Notes under the pieces: model-generated
What the model saw: the letters and a program-made list of their open reading frames with translations, nothing else
What the model was told of the DNA's origin: nothing
The model's database searches: none
Shown here: one piece after another, positions 16,718-25,108 of the stretch
How positions within the stretch are numbered: position 1 is the stretch's first letter
Layout: each line of letters opens with the position of its first letter
Translations under genes and position numbers: made by a program
Assembly: GCA_964345825.1 (NCBI GenBank)
Contig: CAYFSI010000001.1
Coordinates: forward strand, 1 to 64,000
Direction of reading: 5' to 3'
Source of the DNA: JAAYDH01 sp964345825
Lineage (GTDB): Bacteria > Bacillota_I > Bacilli_A > RFN20 > CAG-826
DNA length: 64,000 nt

Positions 16718-17323
16718 TTTATTCTCTTTGATTGTTTTGCGAAGTAGGTACCACAGGATGGCTAATATTTGTAATGGAATTCCGATTATAAATATGAGAT
16801 AAGAATTTGGGAAAGGAAACATCAACGCAAAGGATAGAAATATTGAAAGAGCTGAGGTCCATATCAGTCCACTAATGGAAAGAAGTAAGCCGAGGCGAAG
16901 ATGATAAATTGATGTCCAAATTACAAGAAGGGTAAAACTTGGTATTAACGCGTAGATAAAAATAAGCCAATTGTAAGGGAAATCCCTAAAGAAGAATGAA
17001 CAGAGCAGGAAGCTCAAAGCAGCAATGAGCCACACTAAACCAACTGACAATAGAATGATGATGAATCTCTTTTTGGCTGTTATTTGACGAGAAGTAATCA
17101 CTTTTTTCGCCCGAAAGAAATCATCGATAGTAATACCATAAAAGTCAGCTAAAGCTTTCATTACGATCGTGTCAGGAACACTCTCTCCTCGCTCCCATTT
17201 CGAAACAGATTTATCCGAATAATTAAAATGTTCTGCTAATTGAAGCTGTGTTAGACCGGCCTTTTTTCGATAGTAAATAAGATTATCGGCGATGAGCCTT
17301 GTTGTTTTCTCTAAGTCATCCAT
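16700..17323 (-). CDS. XRE-family regulator with C-terminal membrane domain
   Basis: The 207-residue product has an N-terminal helix-turn-helix of the Cro/C1 type (about 8-64) with LTQLQLAEHFNYSDKSVSKWERGE, followed by about four hydrophobic helices (from about 86 to 197). The architecture suggests a membrane-anchored DNA-binding protein that could sense the membrane or an envelope signal. A paralogue with the same layout is at 58425-59018. On the minus strand the -10-like TAAGAT (plus 17330-17335) is followed by only 6 bases (ATAGCC) before ATG, and there is no SD, so the mRNA may be leaderless. Targets are unknown; autoregulation is plausible. Confidence 0.85.
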   Translation of the reverse strand: MDDLEKTTRLIADNLIYYRKKAGLTQLQLAEHFNYSDKSVSKWERGESVPDTIVMKALADFYGITIDDFFRAKKVITSRQITAKKRFIIILLSVGLVWLIAALSFLLCSFFFRDFPYNWLIFIYALIPSFTLLVIWTSIYHLRLGLLLSISGLIWTSALSIFLSFALMFPFPNSYLIFIIGIPLQILAILWYLLRKTIKENKKTLVK

Positions 17324-17539
17324 GGCTATATCTTACCTAAATAACAATTATTAATAAATAATTATTTCCCTTCTTAGCAATTTTATTTTCATTTAGCAAA
17401 TATATTAATTGATAATTTGGACAGTGTAAAAAGTCATGTTATTTTATGTTGGTAGATTTCTTATCGATGTGATACTCTAATTTCGTCAAAGACATAGACA
17501 CAAATAATCATCGCGATAAATAAAAGGAGGCAACTTTTT

Positions 17540-17683
17540 ATGTACTTAGGGCCTAAGACTAAAAACAATGACAACGCTGTGGAAAATGAAGAACTACAAA
17601 TTGTTGAAGCCATGTATCAAGCTGAAGAGTTTCCTAATTCTTTTTTAGATAATGACAATTTCTTCTTCGAACCTGAAGACTAG
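17540..17683 (+). CDS. Small acidic protein, 47 residues, stand-alone unit
   Basis: An ATG at 17540 opens a 47-codon frame to TAG at 17681. It has a strong SD (AAAGGAGG, 9 bases upstream) and is followed by its own terminator, which together argue for a real gene. The product begins MYLGPKTKNND and ends NDNFFFEPED; it is rich in Asp/Glu and Phe, has no Cys, no membrane helix and no evident leader peptide. A promoter candidate is TTGGAC (17417) with TATTTT (17440), spacing 17. The gap from the XRE gene is 216 bases. Function is unknown; a small regulator or a partner of the adjacent XRE-membrane protein is speculation. Confidence 0.6.
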   Translation: MYLGPKTKNNDNAVENEELQIVEAMYQAEEFPNSFLDNDNFFFEPED

Positions 17684-17707
17684 GCTTCAATAAGCAATCA
17701 AATCATC

Positions 17708-17734
17708 AACGAGTGGAAATCACTCGTTTTTCTT
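17708..17734 (+). terminator. Terminator after the 47-residue ORF
   Basis: AACGAGTG (17708-17715), loop GAAAT, CACTCGTT (17721-17728) and a T-rich tail. Confidence 0.82.
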
Positions 17735-17768
17735 TATTTATAATCTAGAACTGGGTAAAATAAGGCAT

Positions 17769-19238
17769 ATGGAAATGACCAAGAATAAATCTGTTAAAAG
17801 AAAAATAGATTTTTCTGCCTTTGCAAATGTTGTTGTCTTTTTTACTTTGGAGGTTCTCGCTTTCATCGCCTTTTCGTTAGGATCATCCTATATCCTTTTT
17901 AGTGTTTTAAGTTTTATATTGCTTATTTTTCTTGTTCTTGTCACGTTCCGTCAAATCAAGATGGATGGTTTATCAAGTTTTGGCTTCTTTTTATTCCCCG
18001 TATTTATCTTTGGAGTATTAAGCGCTCTCAGCGTTTTCACAAAAGATCCAATGTTTTCCCTAGGAGGGAATGCTTTCTTTGTTCCTATTGGAATGACTTG
18101 TTTTGCTGCTTGTGGTTACTTAGTGGCATCGCTCAAATCATTCTCTATTAGCAAAGCTCTCCTTGTCATTTATTCCGCTTTAGCAATTTTAACTTTAATC
18201 AACTTGTTAGCGACAATGGTGGAATTCGCCCCATTCTACACGTTGATTTATCGCAATAAATATATTTATTACAATGGTGATATTAGCGAGGTTCCGATTT
18301 CCGAAATGGCTTTTGCCCTTATAGGTTTTTCGATTAGCGAAGTTTCGGTTGAATATTTCTCATTGTTCCCCTCTTTATTATTAACTGCGGTCATCCCTTT
18401 ATTTTTCTTGAAGTTCAAACAGAACAAGACCATCTTCATGTTGTACCTAGGCTTTTCTGTTCTTGGATTATTCTCTTTATTGACCACCGTGTCCAAAACC
18501 ACCTTAGTGTCGGATGCCTTGGTCTTTGTGATTGTCTTACTCGTATTGCTATTTTCGAAGTTGAATTGGAAAGGTAAAGTTCTCAAGATTATCTCCATTA
18601 TTTTTGGTTCGCTCTTTCTGCTTGGATTAGTGGTGTTATTTCTCAATGCTCAAGAAGGAGCTTCAGGTATTTTCGCTACTCTTCAAGACTTCATCTCTGG
18701 CAATCAAATTTTGAATAAATTATTCAATGGTAATCGTTTTGCCGGTAGTTATAGCAAAATACTCAATGCCTTGCTTACCACTAATAGTACAGGTGATTTT
18801 ATTTACCTATTTGGATTTTATCCAACGTTTAATATTCCAGCATCTAATTCCTGGCTATTTGATAATTTAATGACCTCGGGAATATTTGGTTTCCTTTTCT
18901 TCGCCGTATTTCTCGTGCTCGGTGTACGCCAATTGCTGATTTACTATCGTAAGAGCAGCGATAATATGAAAGACAAAGCGATGATTGTCGCTTTCGTCTT
19001 CTGCTTCTTTGCTTACAGCATTATTAACTTTGACATGACGCCTTTAATCTTTTCAAGAACACTTTCCCCAATTTATCTTTCTGGTTCTTTCTTGGTGACT
19101 TTATTCTTGTTCTCTTACGCTGCTTATAAGACTCTTAACATTGCTCCAACCGTTGAAGCTGTGCAACCTCTTTTAAAGGAAAACAAACCTATAGAAAATA
19201 AGAAAGGAGATGTTGATAATGAAACGATTTCTTTATAA
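17769..19238 (+). CDS. Wzy/O-antigen-ligase-like polysaccharide polymerase
   Basis: The 489-residue product is an integral membrane protein with roughly 11-12 hydrophobic helices. A central extracytoplasmic loop (about 285-365) is followed by SNSWLFDNLMTSGIFGFLFF, which resembles the conserved C-terminal region of O-antigen ligase / Wzy proteins. Such proteins polymerise lipid-linked repeat units on the outer face of the membrane. It heads the polysaccharide locus. TAAAAT at 17756-17761 lies 7 bases before the ATG, and only a poorly spaced AAGG precedes it, so a leaderless start is possible. Its end overlaps the next gene by 20 bases. Sequence divergence is normal for Wzy, so the assignment is by topology and context. 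Confidence 0.75.
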   Translation: MEMTKNKSVKRKIDFSAFANVVVFFTLEVLAFIAFSLGSSYILFSVLSFILLIFLVLVTFRQIKMDGLSSFGFFLFPVFIFGVLSALSVFTKDPMFSLGGNAFFVPIGMTCFAACGYLVASLKSFSISKALLVIYSALAILTLINLLATMVEFAPFYTLIYRNKYIYYNGDISEVPISEMAFALIGFSISEVSVEYFSLFPSLLLTAVIPLFFLKFKQNKTIFMLYLGFSVLGLFSLLTTVSKTTLVSDALVFVIVLLVLLFSKLNWKGKVLKIISIIFGSLFLLGLVVLFLNAQEGASGIFATLQDFISGNQILNKLFNGNRFAGSYSKILNALLTTNSTGDFIYLFGFYPTFNIPASNSWLFDNLMTSGIFGFLFFAVFLVLGVRQLLIYYRKSSDNMKDKAMIVAFVFCFFAYSIINFDMTPLIFSRTLSPIYLSGSFLVTLFLFSYAAYKTLNIAPTVEAVQPLLKENKPIENKKGDVDNETISL

Positions 19239-20247
19239 AGGCGCCCTCGTAATAATGGTCTTTGGATTAACTGCTTGCGGTTATTCTTTAGATGAATTAT
19301 ATGATAGAGCCTCATTCAATTCTGTCAATTTCTCTGATAATTATTACACCCGTTGGGATAAAGACATTTCCTATAAGGAAAGTGGTAACAAAATCACCAA
19401 TCCTGAAGCCGAGACAATCTATTTAGATAAGGCTGTTGACCATGTTTTTACCAAGTATGGTGAAGACAATTTCCGCCTTGTTGAAGGAAATTATAACAAT
19501 TATGTATATGAAGAAGATCTCAGCGAAGCGGAAAATGAAGCTGGTAAACTTCCTTATGGCCCTAACAATAATCTAAACGACATCGATGGCTCTTTCCGTT
19601 ACGGATTTATGTCAAGATTGTTCGATGGTCACATGTTTTGCAACGGCTTGTACGAAAGAGCCCGTGTCCAAATCAAATCTGAAGGTTTTGGAAGGACCTT
19701 TCCAAAAGAACTTTTTAAAATTAATTCTACAACCCCATATTTTGCAATGAGTTTTAAGACCTCAATTGAATACCGTCGTGTTACCACAAACGATGATGGC
19801 GAAGAAGTAAACATCGACATCGCTAAGTGGTGGAGTGGTAGCAACATTAATACTCTCACTCACAACACCAGTATCGCTCTCACCATCAATTTCTTCTTAA
19901 AAAACGAGAATGGTTATGAACGCGTTCCCGTCAATTTTGAGATTGATGATATTCCTTGTAATCAGTCAGATAATATCGCAAGAAGCAATTATGTTTTATT
20001 TGGCTTCGAAATTGGCAAGAATGTGCCTTCTCTAGACCGTTGTGCAGGAATATCAGTTGAATACACTTACACCGATCCATTCCTCGATAACATTAATTCC
20101 AGTATTGACGACGTAAATGAACTAAATAAAACAAATAGTTATTTTGATAATTCGAATAACGAATCAAGCCGCACCCTATTCGGTGGGAATGTTCAACATT
20201 CTGTTTTGCTATATGAAATAATGTTTCCAAATTCTACTTGGCATTAA
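19219..20247 (+). CDS. Predicted lipoprotein of the polysaccharide locus
   Basis: The 342-residue product has a lipoprotein signal (KRFLYKGALVIMVFGLTAC, lipobox LTAC with Cys near residue 20). The ATG at 19219 is preferred because AAAGGAG lies 9 bases upstream; the ATG at 19210 touches the SD. It overlaps the polymerase gene by 20 bases, so the two are probably coexpressed. The mature part is acidic, Asn- and Tyr-rich and lacks a recognisable domain. It has an RRVTTNDDGEEVNIDIAKWW segment and long beta-like stretches, like secreted carbohydrate-binding proteins, but this is inference. Its last 14 bases overlap antisense with the convergent gene at 20234. Confidence 0.75.
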   Translation: MKRFLYKGALVIMVFGLTACGYSLDELYDRASFNSVNFSDNYYTRWDKDISYKESGNKITNPEAETIYLDKAVDHVFTKYGEDNFRLVEGNYNNYVYEEDLSEAENEAGKLPYGPNNNLNDIDGSFRYGFMSRLFDGHMFCNGLYERARVQIKSEGFGRTFPKELFKINSTTPYFAMSFKTSIEYRRVTTNDDGEEVNIDIAKWWSGSNINTLTHNTSIALTINFFLKNENGYERVPVNFEIDDIPCNQSDNIARSNYVLFGFEIGKNVPSLDRCAGISVEYTYTDPFLDNINSSIDDVNELNKTNSYFDNSNNESSRTLFGGNVQHSVLLYEIMFPNSTWH

Positions 20248-21151
20248 TATTTTTTGAAATATCAAGCCATTTACCGATTTCAAAATCAACTTTATCATCA
20301 TCAAAGATGAGAGTTCCTTTCGCAGGGGTAAATGTCATCTCGGAAAAATATATTTTGCCATTGATATTATAAAGATCAACTCGCACAAACGGGAAAGGTT
20401 GAGACAAAGTCTCTGCCATAAAAACCATATCATCCCAATTGGCGGGTTTATTTAAAGCATAATTTGTTTTTTTCCATCCATTGAACTGTGCTCCATCAAA
20501 GGGAGTCCAGTCAATGTAATAATTGTTGTAACGGATGCTTTCGCCTCTGCCAGTTACCACATACATGTATTTTGCTTTGCCATTAAAGACGTGAATTTTG
20601 TATTCAACAGGAAGGGGTTGACCTTCTTCAATGAGATATTGTTCAATAATGATTTGTGGTTTGATTGGCGAATAATGCATCTCGACTGTTTTCTTACCAT
20701 AATTGGTTGCTAACCAAGTGGAAAACATTGCGTTGAGAGCAGGAACGTTAATTTTTCTTTTATCCCTGCAAATGTAGTTGAAAGCGCAACCATGCGCGCA
20801 TTTCATCACAAATTGGTTGGGCAATGAATCGAGATCAATGTCAGAAAAGCGGTCGTATATTCCATAAATTGGAACAAGTTTGTCACTAAAGCCACGTTTT
20901 TTAACGTATTCACGCACTCCCACGCGACCTGCACACTGAACTACTAAAGGGTTTTTGGGATAGACAAACAAACGTAGATATTGGAGTTTCTCAGTATAGC
21001 GAATTGGATTTTTTAAGTTGAGTTTATGATGAGTTATGTAACGATACTGAGAAGCCACATACCATGTTTTGTTTATCTTTTTAATGAGATTGCGAAAAGG
21101 AGAGACAAGGGCTCTTTTTAATTTATTCTCATGGAGATTTGGGTTAGCCAT
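20234..21151 (-). CDS. TupA-like ATP-grasp protein
   Basis: TupA-like ATP-grasp proteins occur in capsule and teichuronopeptide clusters and are thought to join amino acids or sugars. The 305-residue protein has the family marks: a conserved NPIRYTEKLQYLRLF start, FVMKCAHGCAFNYICRDK, VEYKIHVFNGKAKYMYVV, and the metal/ATP segment RVDLYNINGKIYFSEMTFTP. I chose the ATG at 21151, one base after the flippase stop (TAA T ATG); a TTG at 21163 would add four residues. It is downstream of the flippase on the minus strand. Its 3' end overlaps the convergent lipoprotein gene by 14 bases. The substrate is unknown. Confidence 0.82.
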   Translation of the reverse strand: MANPNLHENKLKRALVSPFRNLIKKINKTWYVASQYRYITHHKLNLKNPIRYTEKLQYLRLFVYPKNPLVVQCAGRVGVREYVKKRGFSDKLVPIYGIYDRFSDIDLDSLPNQFVMKCAHGCAFNYICRDKRKINVPALNAMFSTWLATNYGKKTVEMHYSPIKPQIIIEQYLIEEGQPLPVEYKIHVFNGKAKYMYVVTGRGESIRYNNYYIDWTPFDGAQFNGWKKTNYALNKPANWDDMVFMAETLSQPFPFVRVDLYNINGKIYFSEMTFTPAKGTLIFDDDKVDFEIGKWLDISKNINAK

Positions 21152-21152
21152 A

Positions 21153-22673
21153 TTATTCTTCAAGAGCTATTTCTTTGCGTTTTCTGACAAAGGAATAGAC
21201 TAGATCTTCCTTCATTAATCTCAGTAGCACAATGTAGATAATTGCATCCACTAGGACAATTCCTCCTAGTTCAATAATAAACATGTTTTGCACTGAAACA
21301 CCATTTCGCACGCAAAGATATTCAACTAAATATTTTAAGCCAATACTGGTCACAACCACTACGGCGTTAGCGATTAAAAGCTTGACTGAATTTCGGTTGA
21401 AGATTGCTTTTTTTACCCACTTCCAAGAGATGGCAATAAGGAAAATGACAATTGCCAAATCAGTGATTGAAGTGCCGATAGCCACCCCAACCGAAGAATT
21501 ATTAGGAAAGACATATTTTCCAAGAATCACCGATAAAACACCATTGATGATTGTTCCTACCCCCATGGCAATTAGATAATATTTTTCTTTCTTCATTGGT
21601 AAAAGTATTTGCCCATAGATTATGTTGCCAAATGAATATGTCAACATGACAGAAGATAGCGTCATCAGAACAACTGGTGCATTGAGATATCCATTGATAG
21701 CATTCCCATAATCATAAGTTCCCGAAATGAGACTGCATATCGGGTATGCAAATATGCTCATTGTCGCAATAGCGGGAAAAATGACAAACATGGCGATATT
21801 CAAAGAATATTTATTCAAGTTATTAAAAAATCTTTTATCTTCTTTTTGATAATAGAAGGCACTGCGGGGAATAAACACGGTTGAAAGAGCAGTGATGATT
21901 CCGATGATAACGTCGATTCCTTTCATGCCGACTGAATAGCTGGCCACTTCCTTCTTTGTAGGATCAAGAAAGCCAAGAATGAAAGTATCAGTTTGATTAT
22001 AAAAAGAGAGCAATAAAGATAAAAAGCACAAAATCATCAATGGCTTTGCATATTCTTTAAAACTATATGGCATCGTCTTTTTAAAGGAGACATAACGGCG
22101 GACATAGTAGACGTTTGCGATAGTAGTGATGACAGTCACGGAGATGGTTAAAAGAGCATAGATGAGATAATCGTCTGGGGTTCGAATAAAAGCGATAATT
22201 AAAACGGCAGCGATGGTTAAAGCCACAATACTTCGAACGGACATGTAAAATTGCTTCTCAAGAGCGATAAAGACCCATTCAAAAGAGAAGGCTCCGGCTA
22301 AGAAATTGATCGCCAAAATGAAGACAAGGGCTTGGGAGTCTCTTAAAGCAGGAATTGAAAACACCAAGGTAGTCATGAACCCAAAGGATAAGATTGTGCT
22401 AATCAATTGGAGAATGAAAAATGTCTGAACTTTATTGGATAATTTTTCTTTATCATCTCTAACTTTTACGCATTCCCGCACTGCTAAATTAGGAATACCA
22501 ATTTTAGCAAGAATTAAAAAATAAGCGACAAATGTATTCACCCAAGTGTAAAGACCTAAACTAGAGTCACCTAGATATCGACATATCCATGGGAAGGTAA
22601 TGAAAGACAGGAAAGTAAGAACGATGGTCCTAATAATATTAACGATGACATTTATGCGGATATTATTTTTCAT
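21153..22673 (-). CDS. Polysaccharide flippase, Wzx/MATE-like (MOP superfamily)
   Basis: The flippase moves lipid-linked repeat units across the membrane. The 506-residue protein has about 14 hydrophobic helices and the family opening NNIRINVIVNIIRTIVLTFLSFITFPWICRYLG. Internal marks include LAVRECVKVRDDKEKLSNK and the loop FYNQTDTFILGFLDPTKKEV. The ATG at 22673 fits homologues. TATAAT (plus 22681-22686) ends 7 bases before it, with no SD, so the mRNA may be leaderless. An ATG at 22700 would precede the -10 box. It is divergent from the glycosyltransferase at 22775 with 101 bases between. Confidence 0.88.
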   Translation of the reverse strand: MKNNIRINVIVNIIRTIVLTFLSFITFPWICRYLGDSSLGLYTWVNTFVAYFLILAKIGIPNLAVRECVKVRDDKEKLSNKVQTFFILQLISTILSFGFMTTLVFSIPALRDSQALVFILAINFLAGAFSFEWVFIALEKQFYMSVRSIVALTIAAVLIIAFIRTPDDYLIYALLTISVTVITTIANVYYVRRYVSFKKTMPYSFKEYAKPLMILCFLSLLLSFYNQTDTFILGFLDPTKKEVASYSVGMKGIDVIIGIITALSTVFIPRSAFYYQKEDKRFFNNLNKYSLNIAMFVIFPAIATMSIFAYPICSLISGTYDYGNAINGYLNAPVVLMTLSSVMLTYSFGNIIYGQILLPMKKEKYYLIAMGVGTIINGVLSVILGKYVFPNNSSVGVAIGTSITDLAIVIFLIAISWKWVKKAIFNRNSVKLLIANAVVVVTSIGLKYLVEYLCVRNGVSVQNMFIIELGGIVLVDAIIYIVLLRLMKEDLVYSFVRKRKEIALEE

Positions 22674-22774
22674 TGAGAATATTATACAAACTTGAACCAT
22701 GAAATAAAATAAGACAAAAAAACTAAATGAATAGTGTTATATAAATAAAAGAAGTTTTTGTTTATAATAAGGTC

Positions 22775-23968
22775 ATGAAAATTTTGATAATCTGTCAATA
22801 TTACTACCCGGAAAATTTCGTGATTTCTAAAATTGCTTCTCAATTAGTTGCTTTTGGTCATGAGGTAGATGTGTTGACTGGTTTACCAAACTATGGCTAT
22901 GGTGAAATCATCCCTGCTTATCGACATGTTAGAGAAGAAATTATCGATGGTGTTAATGTCTACCGTGTGCCTTTAAAAGCACGAAAGAAATCGCGTCTTT
23001 CCATCATCTTTAACTATCTTTCATTCTGGAAGAATTCCAAGCGATGGATCAGACAATGCCAAAAACAATATGATATTGTCTATTCAATGTCTCTATCTCC
23101 GGTCACCATCCTCGCTGCCGGAAACTTATATAAAAAGAAACACCATGTTCCCCATATTGTTCATTGTGTGGATCTTTGGCCTGAATCCGTTCTTGTCACT
23201 CGAGCAGTGCATAAAAATTCTCTTTTCTATCGAGTTTTATATCATTGGTCACGGTCATTATATTCCCATGTTGATGAAGTCTTATTGGGATCCCCGTCTT
23301 TTGAAAATTACTTTAAAGAAATTCTTCATCTACCTGATGTCGAATACAAATATATTCCTCAACCGAGTTTCGTTGAGACTAGCGAAGCTAAAGAATTTAC
23401 TTTTGATAAGGACTGTTTGAATATCCTTTATTGTGGAAATCTTGGAACAATTCAACTAATACCTCTTATTCCTGAAGCCATGAAAGAGTTAAAAAATGAG
23501 AAGGTTTGTTTTCATGTTATTGGTATGGGTCCAATGACTGATTATCTAAAAAAGAAAATAGTTGAATATCATTTAGAAGATATGTTGATTTATCACGGGC
23601 CGATGCCAGCTAGTAGGTCGAGTTCTTATATCAAAGGGGCTGACGCTATTTACGTTTCTTTAAAAGATGAGGGATATGTCGGAAAAACGATTCCCAATAA
23701 ACTCGTCATGGCGATGGCCTTTGCTAAACCAATCATTGCTGTTTTAGAAGGTGATGGTAAAACAGAATTAAGTAACGCTGAAGGTGGAATATTTGCTTCC
23801 AAACAAGACCCACAATCTCTTGTCTCAGCAATCAAATCATTTAAAGCACTTTCAAAAAGCGAAAGAAAAAGGCTTGGTAATAATAACCTTGCCTATTATG
23901 TAAATCACTTCTCTTTGATGAATGTCTCTCGCAATATTGAAGCTGAATTAATTCGAAAATCCCGTTAG
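22775..23968 (+). CDS. Glycosyltransferase, GT4 WcaI/WbuB-like
   Basis: The 397-residue protein has two Rossmann-like halves (GT-B fold). The start MKILIICQYYYPENFVISKIA and the segments VDVLTGLPNYGYGEI, VDLWPESVLV and YKYIPQP match the WcaI/WbuB branch. These enzymes act in exopolysaccharide and O-antigen synthesis. The donor-binding region is around LNILYCGNLGTIQ and SLKDEGYVGKTIPNK. TATAAT at 22763-22768 ends 6 bases before ATG. Only a too-close AAGG is present, so the mRNA is probably leaderless. The 3' end overlaps the minus-strand glycosyltransferase by 21 bases. The sugar specificity is unknown. Confidence 0.87.
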   Translation: MKILIICQYYYPENFVISKIASQLVAFGHEVDVLTGLPNYGYGEIIPAYRHVREEIIDGVNVYRVPLKARKKSRLSIIFNYLSFWKNSKRWIRQCQKQYDIVYSMSLSPVTILAAGNLYKKKHHVPHIVHCVDLWPESVLVTRAVHKNSLFYRVLYHWSRSLYSHVDEVLLGSPSFENYFKEILHLPDVEYKYIPQPSFVETSEAKEFTFDKDCLNILYCGNLGTIQLIPLIPEAMKELKNEKVCFHVIGMGPMTDYLKKKIVEYHLEDMLIYHGPMPASRSSSYIKGADAIYVSLKDEGYVGKTIPNKLVMAMAFAKPIIAVLEGDGKTELSNAEGGIFASKQDPQSLVSAIKSFKALSKSERKRLGNNNLAYYVNHFSLMNVSRNIEAELIRKSR

Positions 23969-25108
23969 AAACGCCTTTATTTTTTCGCTAATGCTAGTTA
24001 ATGAGTACAACTGAATAACTTTCTTTTGGGCTTTTTTGCCGAGAGCTAATCTTTCATCTTCACTCATCGCTAAGACTTTTTCCATACAACTTAAAAGATC
24101 TTTTTCGCTTGATGTTTTTGACCAAATCGCCTCATCGGAAAAATGCCGCTGAAGAATAGTGTTGCGAACAGAAATGGTTGGTCGGCCACTATATAAATAT
24201 TCAAGAGTTTTACTCGGTACAGAAAAGCGATCTAAATCTTCGGAGAACGGTCGAGGATTAATATTCGCAATAGCGCCAGATTCAAATTGGAGAACATCTT
24301 CTACTGGCATAACGCCGTGGAAACTAATTCGTTTATCATCTTTAATTTTCTCGTGAATCTCTTTTAAGTTAAAGTGATGACCGCAAATAAATAGTTCAAC
24401 ATTCGGATTGGGGATTTTCTTAAAGGCACTAATTAACTCGTAGATGCCATAGCGAGGGAGTAGAGCTCCTCCGAAAAAGAAATAAGTTCGTTTAGGAAGT
24501 TGATGAATTACTGGCATATCTTCCACTAAGCCTTCAAAGATAAGGCTTGGCTTATTATGAGGATTAAAAAGCTCTTCAAGAGATTTTGTAAGAGAAATAT
24601 AACCATCGAGATTTTTGGATTGGTTCAAAAGATTGATGGTGAAAGAACGTCTTGTTCCAGTAATGTTTGAAGGTGAATCGGTGCATATTCCAACCACTGG
24701 GATTGAATATTTTTTGCCGATGGCGTTGGCTACTTTCATCGTTCGAGGATTAATAGTATCAGTCAAAATAATTGCATCATCAAGGTTAAAATCTTTTGAA
24801 TTTTTAATCATTTTTTTGCTTTGGGCTAAAAAAGACAGACCACGGAGAAATGGGTTGATGGGAACTTTCAAATAGTGATAGCAGATGGAATCACTTCTCT
24901 TTTCTTCGGCCTTCAACTTATTGATGCGACAACGCGATTTAGAAAAAGGTCGTAGTGAAAATACTTCAACAGAGGCAATCTTGCTTAAAGTGCGAATCAA
25001 CTTATTGTGAAAATTTTGATTGGAAGGGTTAAGCGAAACCTTCCAGGCCTTTTGAAAGTCTGGATAATCATTTTCGTGTAGAGAAGTAGTGAAATATATT
25101 ATTTGCAT
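23948..25108 (-). CDS. Glycosyltransferase, GT4-like, C-terminal donor domain conserved
   Basis: The 386-residue product begins MQIIYFTTSLHEND and has a GT-B layout. In the C-terminal half, YFFFGGALLPRYGIYELISAF, RISFHGVMPVEDVLQF and VPSKTLEYLYSGRPTI match the donor-binding region of family-4 enzymes. The N-terminal acceptor domain is less conserved. Its start overlaps the end of the upstream minus-strand glycosyltransferase (25099) by 10 bases, indicating an operon. The last 21 bases overlap antisense with the plus-strand glycosyltransferase. Donor and acceptor are unknown. Confidence 0.83.
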   Translation of the reverse strand: MQIIYFTTSLHENDYPDFQKAWKVSLNPSNQNFHNKLIRTLSKIASVEVFSLRPFSKSRCRINKLKAEEKRSDSICYHYLKVPINPFLRGLSFLAQSKKMIKNSKDFNLDDAIILTDTINPRTMKVANAIGKKYSIPVVGICTDSPSNITGTRRSFTINLLNQSKNLDGYISLTKSLEELFNPHNKPSLIFEGLVEDMPVIHQLPKRTYFFFGGALLPRYGIYELISAFKKIPNPNVELFICGHHFNLKEIHEKIKDDKRISFHGVMPVEDVLQFESGAIANINPRPFSEDLDRFSVPSKTLEYLYSGRPTISVRNTILQRHFSDEAIWSKTSSEKDLLSCMEKVLAMSEDERLALGKKAQKKVIQLYSLTSISEKIKAFLTGFSN

